Source: Candidatus Saccharimonadota bacterium
GTDB taxonomy: Bacteria > Patescibacteriota > Saccharimonadia > Saccharimonadales > AQU-01
DNA length: 36,460 nucleotides
Reading direction: 5' to 3'
Assembly (NCBI GenBank): GCA_018499905.2
Contig: JAHBAU020000018.1
Span: 1 to 36,460 of the forward strand
Shown: positions 1 to 6,781 of the stretch, one piece after another
How positions within the stretch are numbered: the first letter of the stretch is position 1
Layout: every line of letters begins with the position of its first letter
Notes under the pieces: model-generated
Seen by the model: only the letters and a program-made list of their open reading frames with translations
Told to the model about the DNA's origin: nothing
Databases searched by the model: none
Position numbers and translations under genes: made by a program

Positions 1-19
1 AGATGTGTATAAGAGACAG
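1..19 (+). other. Nextera/Tn5 mosaic-end adapter (artefact)
   Basis: The first 19 bases are exactly the Tn5 mosaic-end sequence used in Nextera libraries. They are not genomic. An in-frame ATG inside the adapter creates the false N-terminus MCIRDR on the rplO fragment. Confidence 0.97.
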
Positions 20-407
20 AGGTACTAAGGGTCAGATGGCTCGTACTGGTAAAGGCAAGCGCCCAGGTTTTGAAGGTGGTCAAAATCCACTCGCACAGCG
101 AGTGCCAAAACTACGCGGTTTTCGCTCATACAAAACAGCTGCCGAAAACGTTTACACCGGTCAGCTTGATCAGTTAGGTGCTACCGTTGATAACCAGGCA
201 TTGGCTGACGCCAAGCTAGTGTCGAACGCTCATGTGGCAGTAAAACTCATCGTTAAAGGTGAAGTTACCAAAAAGCACACCGTTAAGCTTCAGTCGGCAT
301 CAGCAACAGCCATTGCCGCGATAGAAAAAGCTGGTGGCACATTTGCCGCTGTTGAGCGGGTTGCCCGTCCAGCCAAGGCTTCGAAAAAAGACGCCAAGAC
401 TGAATAG
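20..407 (+). CDS. rplO: 50S ribosomal protein L15, 5'-truncated
   Basis: C-terminal part of ribosomal protein L15, a large-subunit protein that binds 23S rRNA late in assembly. The visible sequence begins in the conserved glycine-rich region (GTKGQMARTG) and continues with RPGFEGGQNPL and LRGFRS, both typical of L15. The N-terminal rRNA-binding tail is missing because the contig ends in adapter sequence; the first complete genomic codon is at 21. The C-terminus carries a short Lys/Ala-rich tail. secY follows after 107 nt, the standard spc-operon order. The truncation is a contig-end artefact, not a pseudogene. Confidence 0.95.
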
Positions 408-432
408 GGCCACTGGTGTGAATTACACGCTG

Positions 433-459
433 TTATGACCAGCATAGTTATGTCATAAT
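433..459 (+). promoter_or_regulatory. Candidate extended -10 promoter before secY
   Basis: CATAAT at 454-459 is preceded by TG and one base, an extended -10 form. TTATGA at 433-438 could be a weak -35 with a short 15-nt spacer. Downstream, AATGG and CCATT enclose GGCC repeats (about 457-477) and could form a small hairpin. It may provide internal transcription of secY; the match is only moderate. Confidence 0.35.
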
Positions 460-514
460 GGCCTACTAACGGGCCAGTAACCATTTTAAGAGGGAGAGAA
501 CAAAAAGGCTGCTT

Positions 515-2038
515 ATGAGCTGGAAAACGATTTGGCAATCACTGAAAAATGCTGATATGCGCCGCCGTATTCTGGCAGTTTTAGGCATGCTCCTGGTATT
601 TCGTATCTTGTCGCATATTCCTGTCCCGCTGAGCGATCCTGCCACCCTCAAGCAAGTACTTGAAAACGTCTTTACCGCTAATGACACACCCCAATTACTG
701 AGCTTTATTAACGTTCTTTCTGGTGGGGCTTTAGCTAACTTTTCAATTATGTTGGTCGGGCTTGGGCCATATATTAATGCTTCGATTATTTTACAGCTGC
801 TCACCCGGGCGATACCCAAACTGGAAAGCCTGAACAAAGAAGGTGAATACGGTCGCAAAAAAATCAACCAGTATACCCGCATGCTCAGCCTGCCGCTAGC
901 GATTGTTCAGTCAATTGGCGCTATCTATCTTATTAGACAGTCAGCCATTAGTTACGGCGGACTTGGCGATATCACGGCCAATACCTCACTCGATCAGTGG
1001 GTCTTGATGGTTGCAGCACTAACAGGTGGTGCGCTGATTCTGATGTGGCTAGGTGAGCTAATTACCGAGAAAAGTATTGGTAACGGTATCTCACTGATTA
1101 TCACGGTAGGTATTGTGAGCAGCCTTCCGACAACCATTGCCCAAGTGGTTAACACGGTTATCACTAATGACGCCAAGTGGCTGTTGTTTGGTCGTGAGCT
1201 TCCTATTAGCAAATCCGCGCTCTTATTCAGTCTCCTGTTACTGGCTATCGTGACTGTCGTAACGGTGTTTATCGTGAAGCTCAACGAGGCCTCGCGCCGC
1301 ATTACGGTTAACTATGCCAAGCGCGTGCAAGGCAATAGGGCTTACGGCGGGGTGACGACGGTCTTGCCGGTCAAGCTTATTACGGCTGGTGTGATCCCAA
1401 TTATCTTTGCGGTGGCTTTCTTGTCAGTACCAAGTTTTGTTGGGCAGCTGTTAACGACCAACTCAAGTGCTCGGCTGCAAGAGCTGGGAATCAATCTTGT
1501 TAATCTCTTCCAGAACCCGAGTGTGCAGAGCTTCCAGGTTGGCGGTTGGCAACCCTACGTCTACCCAGTCGTTTACTTCTTCTTGGTCGTCGTCTTTACG
1601 TACTTTTATACCAGTATTGCCTTTAATGCCAAAGAGATCGCCGAAAACCTCCAGAAGCAAGGCGGGTTCATTGCTGATATTCGTTCCGGTGCGCAGACTG
1701 AAAAGTATCTCTCGGGATTGGTCAACCGGTTGACGCTCTTTGGCTCAATGGCGTTAGGTTTCTTGGCATTATTGCCGATTATCGGACAGATATTCTTAAA
1801 GACGAATATTACTATTGGCGGCACCAGTATATTGATCTTGGTATCAGTAGCACTCGAAACACTGCGGCAAGTTGAATCACGTGCGTTGATGGTCACCTAC
1901 GACCAATACACGGAGCCCGACTTCTTCTACGACGTTTCAGAGCCGATTGACGCTGCATCTGGCGCCAGACGACTAAAAGTTGGTAAGCTTTCCGTTCGTC
2001 GTCCGAGCCTCAGATTGCCGCGGCGCAAACAGAAGTAA
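515..2038 (+). CDS. secY: Preprotein translocase subunit SecY
   Basis: SecY is the channel-forming subunit of the Sec translocon in the cytoplasmic membrane. The protein has about ten hydrophobic segments, the N-terminal pattern RRRILAVLGMLLVFRILSHIPVP, split here as RRRILAVLGM and RILSHIPVP, the loop NKEGEYGRKKINQYTR, and the cytoplasmic loop EASRRITVNYAKR, all characteristic of SecY. At 507 residues it is longer than the usual 430-450, with the extra length partly in the extracytoplasmic loop around residues 310-345 and in a basic C-terminal tail (RRPSLRLPRRKQK). An AAGG lies 5-6 nt before the ATG. In most bacteria adk and map follow secY; here infA follows instead after its own promoter. 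Confidence 0.96.
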   Translation: MSWKTIWQSLKNADMRRRILAVLGMLLVFRILSHIPVPLSDPATLKQVLENVFTANDTPQLLSFINVLSGGALANFSIMLVGLGPYINASIILQLLTRAIPKLESLNKEGEYGRKKINQYTRMLSLPLAIVQSIGAIYLIRQSAISYGGLGDITANTSLDQWVLMVAALTGGALILMWLGELITEKSIGNGISLIITVGIVSSLPTTIAQVVNTVITNDAKWLLFGRELPISKSALLFSLLLLAIVTVVTVFIVKLNEASRRITVNYAKRVQGNRAYGGVTTVLPVKLITAGVIPIIFAVAFLSVPSFVGQLLTTNSSARLQELGINLVNLFQNPSVQSFQVGGWQPYVYPVVYFFLVVVFTYFYTSIAFNAKEIAENLQKQGGFIADIRSGAQTEKYLSGLVNRLTLFGSMALGFLALLPIIGQIFLKTNITIGGTSILILVSVALETLRQVESRALMVTYDQYTEPDFFYDVSEPIDAASGARRLKVGKLSVRRPSLRLPRRKQK

Positions 2039-2110
2039 TAGCGGCCTGTAACAGATATCGGATAGGACTTGCTGGAGTGGCAAAAGTATATTAGTATGGA
2101 TGGAGAACAA

Positions 2111-2133
2111 CTCGTTAAAAACGAGCGTTATTT
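2111..2133 (+). terminator. Possible weak terminator after secY
   Basis: CTCGTT (2111-2116), loop AAA, AACGAG (2120-2125) form a 6-bp hairpin, followed by a mildly T-rich stretch. It lies between secY and the infA promoter, a sensible place for termination, but the T-tract is poor. Confidence 0.3.
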
Positions 2134-2150
2134 CTTGAGGTTAAAAAGTG

Positions 2151-2179
2151 TTGCAAGACAGTGGTAAAATTGCTATACT
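2151..2179 (+). promoter_or_regulatory. Promoter for infA
   Basis: TTGCAA (2151-2156), a 17-nt spacer and TATACT (2174-2179), with an extended -10 TG at 2171-2172. The predicted start near 2186 leaves only about 9 nt before the infA ATG and no Shine-Dalgarno sequence, so the transcript should be almost leaderless. Confidence 0.75.
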
Positions 2180-2194
2180 TCACTCTTGTTATAT

Positions 2195-2413
2195 ATGGCG
2201 GCCAATAAGGAAGTTATCGAACTGACCGGAACAGTGGTTGAGACCCTCCCGGGTACTCAATTTCGGGTCGAGCTCGAGAATGGCCACCAGATCATAGCTC
2301 ACGTTGCTGGAAAGATGCGAAAGAACTTTATCCGCATCGTCCCTGGCGACAGCGTGACGGTTGAGCTGACACCTTACGATCTAAGTAAGGGTCGAATCAC
2401 CTATCGCAAGTAG
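2195..2413 (+). CDS. infA: Translation initiation factor IF-1
   Basis: IF-1 is a single OB-fold protein that occupies the 30S A site during initiation. The family signature is clear: [26 protein letters not shown], shown here as [19 protein letters not shown], then [14 protein letters not shown] and [14 protein letters not shown]. The length of 72 residues is normal. I chose ATG 2195 (MAANKEV) rather than the in-frame TTG at 2186, because 2186 sits at the predicted transcription start and would add residues absent from the family. A very long inverted repeat begins one base after the stop. Confidence 0.95.
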   Translation: MAANKEVIELTGTVVETLPGTQFRVELENGHQIIAHVAGKMRKNFIRIVPGDSVTVELTPYDLSKGRITYRK

Positions 2414-2414
2414 T

Positions 2415-2537
2415 AGAACTTTCACAGAACGGCACATTTTGCGTTTGCGGCATGCGCTCCGCGCTCACCGTACTTATAGTACGGCTCACTTGCGTTGCTC
2501 GCCACAAACACAAACTGCACCATTCTGTGCAAGTTCT
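2415..2537. repeat. 123-bp imperfect inverted repeat after infA
   Basis: The two halves form one long hairpin with no gaps, centred on CCGTACT-TAT-AGTACGG (2468-2484). The outer arms pair from AGAACT (2415-2420) to AGTTCT (2532-2537). About 30 of the outermost 38 positions match; the inner region near the centre is poorer. Several mismatches are C opposite A on the plus transcript, which would be G-U pairs on a minus-strand transcript. It starts one base after the infA stop. It could be a terminator, an RNase III site or a small repeat element. Confidence 0.7.
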
Positions 2538-2600
2538 TGTCGGGAACACTCCGACATATTAAAAACTTTAAGCAGTGTGTTGTTCGGCAATAGCCGAATG
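2538..2600 (+). promoter_or_regulatory. Two small hairpins in the rpmJ leader
   Basis: TGTCGG/CCGACA (2538-2543 with 2551-2556) and TTCGGC-AATA-GCCGAA (about 2583-2598) are two tidy 6-bp hairpins upstream of rpmJ. In Escherichia coli the rpsM operon leader binds S4; whether this leader does the same cannot be judged from sequence. Confidence 0.4.
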
Positions 2601-2635
2601 ATCCGCATACAATCCGAGAAGGAGATTCTAGAAGG

Positions 2636-2752
2636 ATGAAAGTGCGTGCAAGCGTCAAAAAGATCAGTCCCGACGACAAAGTTGTTCGTCGCAAAGGACG
2701 AGTCTATATTATCAACAAGTTTAAGCCAAAGCATAAGCAAAGGCAGGGTTAG
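2636..2752 (+). CDS. rpmJ: 50S ribosomal protein L36, cysteine-free type
   Basis: L36 is the smallest large-subunit protein. This 38-residue reading frame begins [11 protein letters not shown] and ends KPKHKQRQG, both diagnostic of L36. In the zinc-binding (C+) form, Cys11, Cys14, Cys27 and His33 hold a zinc ion; here positions 11, 14 and 27 are Ser, Asp and Asn, while His33 remains. It is therefore a zinc-independent (C-) form. A good Shine-Dalgarno region (GAGAAGGAG, then AGAAGG) precedes the ATG, and rpsM begins 2 nt after the stop. Confidence 0.95.
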   Translation: MKVRASVKKISPDDKVVRRKGRVYIINKFKPKHKQRQG

Positions 2753-2754
2753 GT

Positions 2755-3141
2755 ATGGCACGTATTTCTGGTGTTACTATCCCCGCCGATAAGCAAGTGC
2801 ATGTGGCGCTGACCTATGTCTATGGCATTGGGCCAAAGACCAGCATGGATATCTTGGCTGCTGCAAAGGTAGAGCCAACGGTAAGGGTCAAGAATTTAAC
2901 TGATTCCGAAATCTCTAAGATCCAGGATTATATTAACGAGCATTACATTGTTGAGGGTGAGCTGCAGCGCATCGTCACCACCAACATCAAGCGCTTGAAG
3001 GACATTAGTTCGTATCGTGGCTTACGTCACAAGAACAACCTGCCTTCACGCGGTCAACGCACCAAGACGAATGCTCGAACACGACGCGGTAAAAAGGTAA
3101 CTGTCGGTGGTACGGCTAAGAAAGCAGTCTCTAAGACTTAG
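2755..3141 (+). CDS. rpsM: 30S ribosomal protein S13
   Basis: S13 sits in the 30S head and contacts the P-site tRNA and the B1 intersubunit bridges. The start [10 protein letters not shown], the helix-two-turn-helix region with [11 protein letters not shown], the motif [26 protein letters not shown] (visible parts: [20 protein letters not shown]) and a basic tail identify it. The length of 128 residues is normal. It is tightly coupled to rpmJ upstream and rpsK downstream (6-nt gap). Confidence 0.97.
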   Translation: MARISGVTIPADKQVHVALTYVYGIGPKTSMDILAAAKVEPTVRVKNLTDSEISKIQDYINEHYIVEGELQRIVTTNIKRLKDISSYRGLRHKNNLPSRGQRTKTNARTRRGKKVTVGGTAKKAVSKT

Positions 3142-3147
3142 GTAGTA

Positions 3148-3582
3148 ATGACTATGACTGATGAACAAGTAACAACAACTACCGAGACAGCTGCAGCGCC
3201 AGCGCCGGTAAAGAAGAAGAAAGTAAAGCGCTCTGTCCCACACGGTCAGGTGCATATTATGGCTAGTTTCAATAACACCATCGTCACTTTTACAGACAGT
3301 AATGGCGGTGCGTTATCAGCTGCCAGCGCCGGGAGTTGCGGTTTCCGCGGTTCCAAAAAGGGCACAGCCTATGTTGCCCAAGTCGTTTGTGAAAAAGCTG
3401 GCCAGATCGCCAAGCAGCAATACGGTTTCAGCAAAGCTGATGTGTACGTCAAAGGTGTTGGTCTTGGCCGCGAAGCCGCCATCCGTGCACTCGCTGGTTT
3501 GAACATCGCTGTTGACAGTATCCGCGACGTAACAGGCGTGCCACACGGCGGCGTTCGTCCACCTAAGGCGAGGAGAGTATAA
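3148..3582 (+). CDS. rpsK: 30S ribosomal protein S11
   Basis: S11 lies on the 30S platform near the Shine-Dalgarno duplex. The core begins near residue 30 with GQVHIMASFNNTIVTFTD and ends with PHGGVRPPKARRV, the conserved C-terminus. An N-terminal extension of about 28 residues is rich in Thr, Ala and Lys (APAPVKKKKVKRS). The core alone matches the family length. Two in-frame ATGs lie close together (3148 and 3154); I keep the first. rpsD begins 2 nt after the stop. Confidence 0.95.
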   Translation: MTMTDEQVTTTTETAAAPAPVKKKKVKRSVPHGQVHIMASFNNTIVTFTDSNGGALSAASAGSCGFRGSKKGTAYVAQVVCEKAGQIAKQQYGFSKADVYVKGVGLGREAAIRALAGLNIAVDSIRDVTGVPHGGVRPPKARRV

Positions 3583-3584
3583 CC

Positions 3585-4205
3585 ATGGCACGTGATATGC
3601 AATCTATTGTTAAAATGAGCCGCCGCGAAGGCTATGCGCTGCACCCCAAGGCTCACAAGGCGCTGATGAAGCGCAGTAGCAAGCCAGGCCAAAGTGCCAA
3701 TGCACGTCCGGGCGGCAAGCCCAGCCAGTATTCGTTGCAGCTTCGTGAGAAGCAAAAAGTTAAGCGTTTGTATGGTCTGCTCGAAAAGCAATTCTCAAAC
3801 CTCATGAAAGAAGCCGCCAGAACTCGTGGTCAATCAGGCCAAGTCTTGCTTTTGCTTTTGGAACGACGTTTGGACAATGTGATTTATCGAGCTGGTTTTG
3901 CGCCTAGCCGCCGTGCTGCCAGACAGCTGTCCACGCACGGTCACTTTATGGTTAACGGCCGCCGCGTAGACATTCCTTCTTACCGCGTCACCCCGAACGA
4001 CGTTATAGTTTTACGACCAAAGAGTCTCAAGTCCGAGTATTTCAAGAATATCGATGATAACAGTCCGGTTAGCCCAGATTCAGTTCCAGGCTGGCTTAAG
4101 GTCAATCGTAAGAAATTTGAAATCACGGTAACCGGCACCCCGACTCGGGATGATGCCGAACCGGACATTAACGAGCAATTAATTGTTGAGTACTACTCAC
4201 GCTAA
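3585..4205 (+). CDS. rpsD: 30S ribosomal protein S4
   Basis: S4 nucleates assembly of the 30S body and is often an autoregulator of this operon. The S4 RNA-binding domain is clear around residues 92-150: LERRLDNVIYRAGFAPSRRA followed by VNGRRVDIPSYRV. The upstream LREKQKVKRLYGLLEKQF is also diagnostic. The length of 206 residues is normal. The N-terminus has no zinc-binding cysteines, as is also true of S4 in many other bacteria. A strong GGCGAGGAGAG-type ribosome-binding site overlaps the end of rpsK. Confidence 0.96.
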   Translation: MARDMQSIVKMSRREGYALHPKAHKALMKRSSKPGQSANARPGGKPSQYSLQLREKQKVKRLYGLLEKQFSNLMKEAARTRGQSGQVLLLLLERRLDNVIYRAGFAPSRRAARQLSTHGHFMVNGRRVDIPSYRVTPNDVIVLRPKSLKSEYFKNIDDNSPVSPDSVPGWLKVNRKKFEITVTGTPTRDDAEPDINEQLIVEYYSR

Positions 4206-4224
4206 AGGAGAAGGAAATAATATT

Positions 4225-5172
4225 ATGTCAAAAATGATTCACACTCCCGGTTTGGCAAAAGTCGATGATCACCACGCGACTTCTGCAACCTTTGTGGTTG
4301 AGCCTTTGCACACCGGTTATGGTATGACCCTTGGCAACTCACTCCGCCGAGTACTACTCTCGAGTATTGCTGGTGCAGCTGTTACCGGCTTTAAGATTGA
4401 AGGTGCAACCCACGAATTTACAACCTTGCCAAACGTTAAAGAAGATGTTGTTGAGATTATGCTCAACCTCAAGAATATTCGTTTCCGCGTGTTTGGTGAT
4501 GAAGCCCAGGTTTTGCGGATTAATAAGACTGGTAAGGGTGTGGTAACGGCTAAAGACATTGAAACCAATGCCGACGTTGAAATTGTGAACCCAGACCAAG
4601 TTATTGCAACCCTAGACGACAGTAAAGCCAAGTTTGTGATGGATCTAGAGGTCGAAACCGGCCGCGGGTATCGTACAGTAGATGAAAGCGCACACCGCAG
4701 CCGCAGCGATATGATTGCCGTTGACGCGATCTTTAGCCCAGTTGTTCGTGTCCGCTATAAGGTTGAGAACACCCGAGTCGGCCAGATCACCGATTTGGAC
4801 AAGCTTTTGATTACCATTGACACTGATGGCAGTATTTCACCTCGTGACGCTTTTGAAGAAGCAGCTGCTATCTTGGTTAACCAATACACGGCGCTTGCTG
4901 GCCAGACTCGCGTCGAAGCCAGTGCTGCTCCTGAGACTGCTGGCAGCGATGAAGCTTCAGTGAGTGCATCAAGCGATGACACACCTGAGCTGATGACTTC
5001 TATTGAAGACCTTAACCTCTCGGCTCGCACGACCAACGCCCTCATCAATAATGACATTCACACCCTAAAGGATCTCTTTAGCCTGAATGACAGTGAGCTA
5101 CGAGACCTGAAGGGTTTTGGTAACAAAGCACTCGACGAAGTTAAAGATAAGTTAGCGGAGTTGGAGCTCTAA
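4225..5172 (+). CDS. rpoA: RNA polymerase alpha subunit
   Basis: Alpha dimerises to start RNA polymerase assembly and contacts UP elements through its C-terminal domain. The dimer region shows GYGMTLGNSLRRVLLSS near residues 31-47, and the last 60 residues form the C-terminal domain with SARTTNALINNDI and KGFGNKALDEVKDKL. The DNA-contact Arg and Asn of the SxRxxN motif are kept. A Ser/Ala/Glu-rich linker joins the domains. I chose ATG 4225 because AAGGAGAAGG precedes it; an upstream in-frame ATG at 4183 would overlap rpsD. The length of 315 residues is normal. Confidence 0.97.
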   Translation: MSKMIHTPGLAKVDDHHATSATFVVEPLHTGYGMTLGNSLRRVLLSSIAGAAVTGFKIEGATHEFTTLPNVKEDVVEIMLNLKNIRFRVFGDEAQVLRINKTGKGVVTAKDIETNADVEIVNPDQVIATLDDSKAKFVMDLEVETGRGYRTVDESAHRSRSDMIAVDAIFSPVVRVRYKVENTRVGQITDLDKLLITIDTDGSISPRDAFEEAAAILVNQYTALAGQTRVEASAAPETAGSDEASVSASSDDTPELMTSIEDLNLSARTTNALINNDIHTLKDLFSLNDSELRDLKGFGNKALDEVKDKLAELEL

Positions 5173-5173
5173 G

Positions 5174-5617
5174 ATGCATCGTCACGGATATAAAGGCCGC
5201 AAATTCGGCCGCGAAAGAGATCAACGCCGGGCTCTTATGAAGGGTTTAGCTGATTCACTCGTCAAATACGAAGCGATCACGACAACTTTACCCAAGGCGA
5301 AAGAAATTGTGCCCTACACTGAAAAGCTGATAACGAAGGCTAAAAAGGGTGATTTACACAATCGTCGACAAGTAATTTCTGGTCTGCAAACACTTGCTTC
5401 AGCCCACAAGCTGGTAGATGAGCTTGCACCAAAGATGAAAGGCCGCAACAGTGGCCACTTGCGCATCGAGAAACTCGGCACACGCCGTGGTGATCGTGCT
5501 GAAATGGCTAAAGTCTCGTTTGTTGATGACCTCAAAGAGGCACCAGTTGCCAAGGCGGCTGCTGCTAAGCCAGCCAGCACCAAAAAAGCGCCAACCAAGA
5601 AAGAAGGCGATAAATAA
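5174..5617 (+). CDS. rplQ: 50S ribosomal protein L17
   Basis: L17 lines the outer rim of the peptide exit tunnel. The start MHRHGYKGRKFGRERDQRRA (a variant of the usual MRHR..GRKLGR..sHR) and the region LRIEKLGTRRGDRAEMAKVSF are typical. The core is about 120 residues, followed by a low-complexity Ala/Lys/Pro tail. It starts one base after the rpoA stop, so translation is probably coupled. Its TAA overlaps the rplM ATG by one base. Confidence 0.95.
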   Translation: MHRHGYKGRKFGRERDQRRALMKGLADSLVKYEAITTTLPKAKEIVPYTEKLITKAKKGDLHNRRQVISGLQTLASAHKLVDELAPKMKGRNSGHLRIEKLGTRRGDRAEMAKVSFVDDLKEAPVAKAAAAKPASTKKAPTKKEGDK

Positions 5618-6078
5618 TGAAAAAAACCTATTCCCAAAAACCAACTGAAGTCACCAGGGCATGGTTTGTGCTCGATGCTGCCGAATTACCGCTTGGTCGT
5701 ATTGCAACGCAAGCCGCCAGCTTACTGCTAGGCAAGGGCAAGCCCAGCATTACGTCACACGTTGACGGTGGCGACTTTGTGATTGTCGTCAATGCTGATA
5801 AAACAATCGTGACTGGTCAAAAGTCTGACGACAAGATCTACTATCGTCATAGTGGCTACCCTGGCGGTTTGACTGAAACGAGCTTCAAAGAGCAGTTAGC
5901 GAAAGATTCTCGTGAAATCATTTTTAAGGCAGTACGAGGTATGTTGCCAGTCAATAAACTTCGTGATGGCCGATTGAAGCGATTAAAGATCTATGCCGGT
6001 GCCGAGCACGAACACGCCGCTCAAAAGCCGGTTGCGATAAGCCTGAAGAAGTCTGTTAAGAAAGCGAGCAAGGCATGA
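5617..6078 (+). CDS. rplM: 50S ribosomal protein L13
   Basis: L13 is an early-assembly protein of the large subunit. Markers are RAWFVLDAAELPLGRIATQA, GDFVIVVNADK, YYRHSGYPGGL and the motif AVRGMLPVNKLRDGRLKRLKIY (seen here as RGMLPVNKLRDGRLKRL). The length is 153 residues. rplM-rpsI form a conserved pair. In many bacteria this pair is a separate operon; here it is fused to the alpha operon through 1-nt and 4-nt overlaps. Confidence 0.96.
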   Translation: MKKTYSQKPTEVTRAWFVLDAAELPLGRIATQAASLLLGKGKPSITSHVDGGDFVIVVNADKTIVTGQKSDDKIYYRHSGYPGGLTETSFKEQLAKDSREIIFKAVRGMLPVNKLRDGRLKRLKIYAGAEHEHAAQKPVAISLKKSVKKASKA

Positions 6079-6476
6079 GTGATAAGAAAAACTACTATTA
6101 CGGCTTAGGTCGCCGCAAAAGTGCGACGGCTCGAGTACGTTTAACCACTGGCAAAGGCCATATTGTGGTTAATGGCAAAGAGTTGGACGATTACTTAGCT
6201 GGCAGCAAATTTCTACTGAATGTCATCAACAAGCCATTTACGGTGCTTGAGCAGAATGGTAAGTACGACGTGAGTGTTGTTGTGACTGGTGGTGGTTCTG
6301 CTGGCCAAGTCGATGCAATCCAGCTAGGCATTGCCAAGGCATTAGTTGCCTTTGATGAGAACCTTAAGTCCACTCTAAAGCGAGCTGATATGCTCGGTCG
6401 CGATCCTCGAGAGAAAGAACGCAAGAAGTTTGGTCTTAAGGGCGCTCGCAAACAACGTCAATTCACGAAGCGCTAA
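6075..6476 (+). CDS. rpsI: 30S ribosomal protein S9
   Basis: S9 binds the 30S head and its C-terminal tail reaches the P-site tRNA anticodon. GLGRRKSATARVRL at the start, VTGGGSAGQVDAIQLGIAKAL in the middle (given in part) and KGARKQRQFTKR at the end are diagnostic; the final Lys-Arg that touches tRNA is present. The length is 133 residues. It overlaps rplM by 4 nt (ATGA), so translation is coupled. A long inverted repeat begins one base after the stop. Confidence 0.96.
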   Translation: MSDKKNYYYGLGRRKSATARVRLTTGKGHIVVNGKELDDYLAGSKFLLNVINKPFTVLEQNGKYDVSVVVTGGGSAGQVDAIQLGIAKALVAFDENLKSTLKRADMLGRDPREKERKKFGLKGARKQRQFTKR

Positions 6477-6581
6477 TCTAGCGGCATCTTTACAAGTTTT
6501 TCTTCCAGTCCGTTTGGAGCAGTAGCTCGTCTACAGCTCCAATCCGGGCTTCAGAAAGAACTTAAAAATCTGCACACTAGA
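6477..6581. repeat. 105-bp imperfect inverted repeat after rpsI
   Basis: TCTAG (6477-6481) pairs with CTAGA (6577-6581), and the core TTGGAGC/GCTCCAA (6514-6520 with 6536-6542) is perfect. The arms between align with a few gaps, for example AAGTT on both sides. It starts immediately after the rpsI stop, like the repeat after infA, and probably ends or processes the ribosomal operon transcript. Confidence 0.6.
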
Positions 6582-6603
6582 TGAGCTCTTCGACAATAGG
6601 GCA

Positions 6604-6631
6604 TTGATTTTTAGAAAAGGTATAGTATATT
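6604..6631 (+). promoter_or_regulatory. Promoter for the Trp leader
   Basis: TTGATT (6604-6609), a 16-nt spacer and TATATT (6626-6631). The predicted start near 6638 lies about 3 nt before the leader-peptide ATG at 6641. TATAGT at 6621 is an alternative -10 without a matching -35. Confidence 0.65.
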
Positions 6632-6640
6632 TAACCGAGA

Positions 6641-6709
6641 ATGAGCAGCATAAGCCGGTATTATGGTTTTTGGTTTACCAACCCTTATAAGGGCGGCATT
6701 GCTGCGTAG
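6641..6709 (+). CDS. Putative Trp-containing attenuator leader peptide
   Basis: A 22-residue reading frame, MSSISRYYGFWFTNPYKGG followed by IAA and TAG. It has a single Trp codon at 6671-6673 inside an aromatic cluster (two Tyr, three aromatic residues in FWF). The ORF runs through the first two arms of the attenuator described next, and its Trp codon is placed about 9 nt before the first arm, as expected for ribosome stalling to select the antiterminator. There is no Shine-Dalgarno, but the predicted start of transcription is so close that leaderless initiation is likely. No homologue is claimed. Confidence 0.65.
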   Translation: MSSISRYYGFWFTNPYKGGIAA

Positions 6710-6762
6710 AAGATCATTCAAACAAAAGCAACATCGTAACCGCCCTAACAAGGGCGGTTTTT
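6682..6762 (+). promoter_or_regulatory. Four-segment transcription attenuator
   Basis: Segment 1 CCCTT (6682-6686) pairs with segment 2 in the palindrome CCCTTATAAGGG. Segment 2 AGGGCGG (6690-6696) can instead pair perfectly with segment 3 CCGCCCT (6740-6746). Segment 3 also pairs with segment 4 AGGGCGG (6751-6757) in an 8-9 bp terminator hairpin with loop AACA, followed by TTTTT. The 2:3 and 3:4 pairings exclude each other. A ribosome stalled at the Trp codon would cover segment 1 and leave 2 free, giving read-through; a ribosome at the stop codon would cover 2, giving termination. Confidence 0.75.
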
Positions 6763-6781
6763 AATTAGAAAGGGCAAAATC

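Noticed and set aside
2422-2694. Open frames of 66-91 codons on both strands between infA and rpmJ
   Set aside because: They are produced by the long inverted repeat and overlap rpmJ; no ribosome-binding site or protein-like composition.
3585-4205. Cysteine-free S4 as further evidence of zinc loss
   Set aside because: S4 lacks the zinc cysteines in many bacteria, so it is not informative.
2415-6581. The infA and rpsI repeats as copies of one mobile element
   Set aside because: Beyond a shared AGAACTT-like motif the two show no aligned similarity by eye, and no target-site duplication is visible.
6685-6760. T-box riboswitch before trpS
   Set aside because: AGGGCGGCA resembles the T-box start, but the segment pairs straight through with CCGCCCT, leaving no bulge for the tRNA end, and there is no room for a Stem I with specifier loop. 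The leader peptide explains the layout better.
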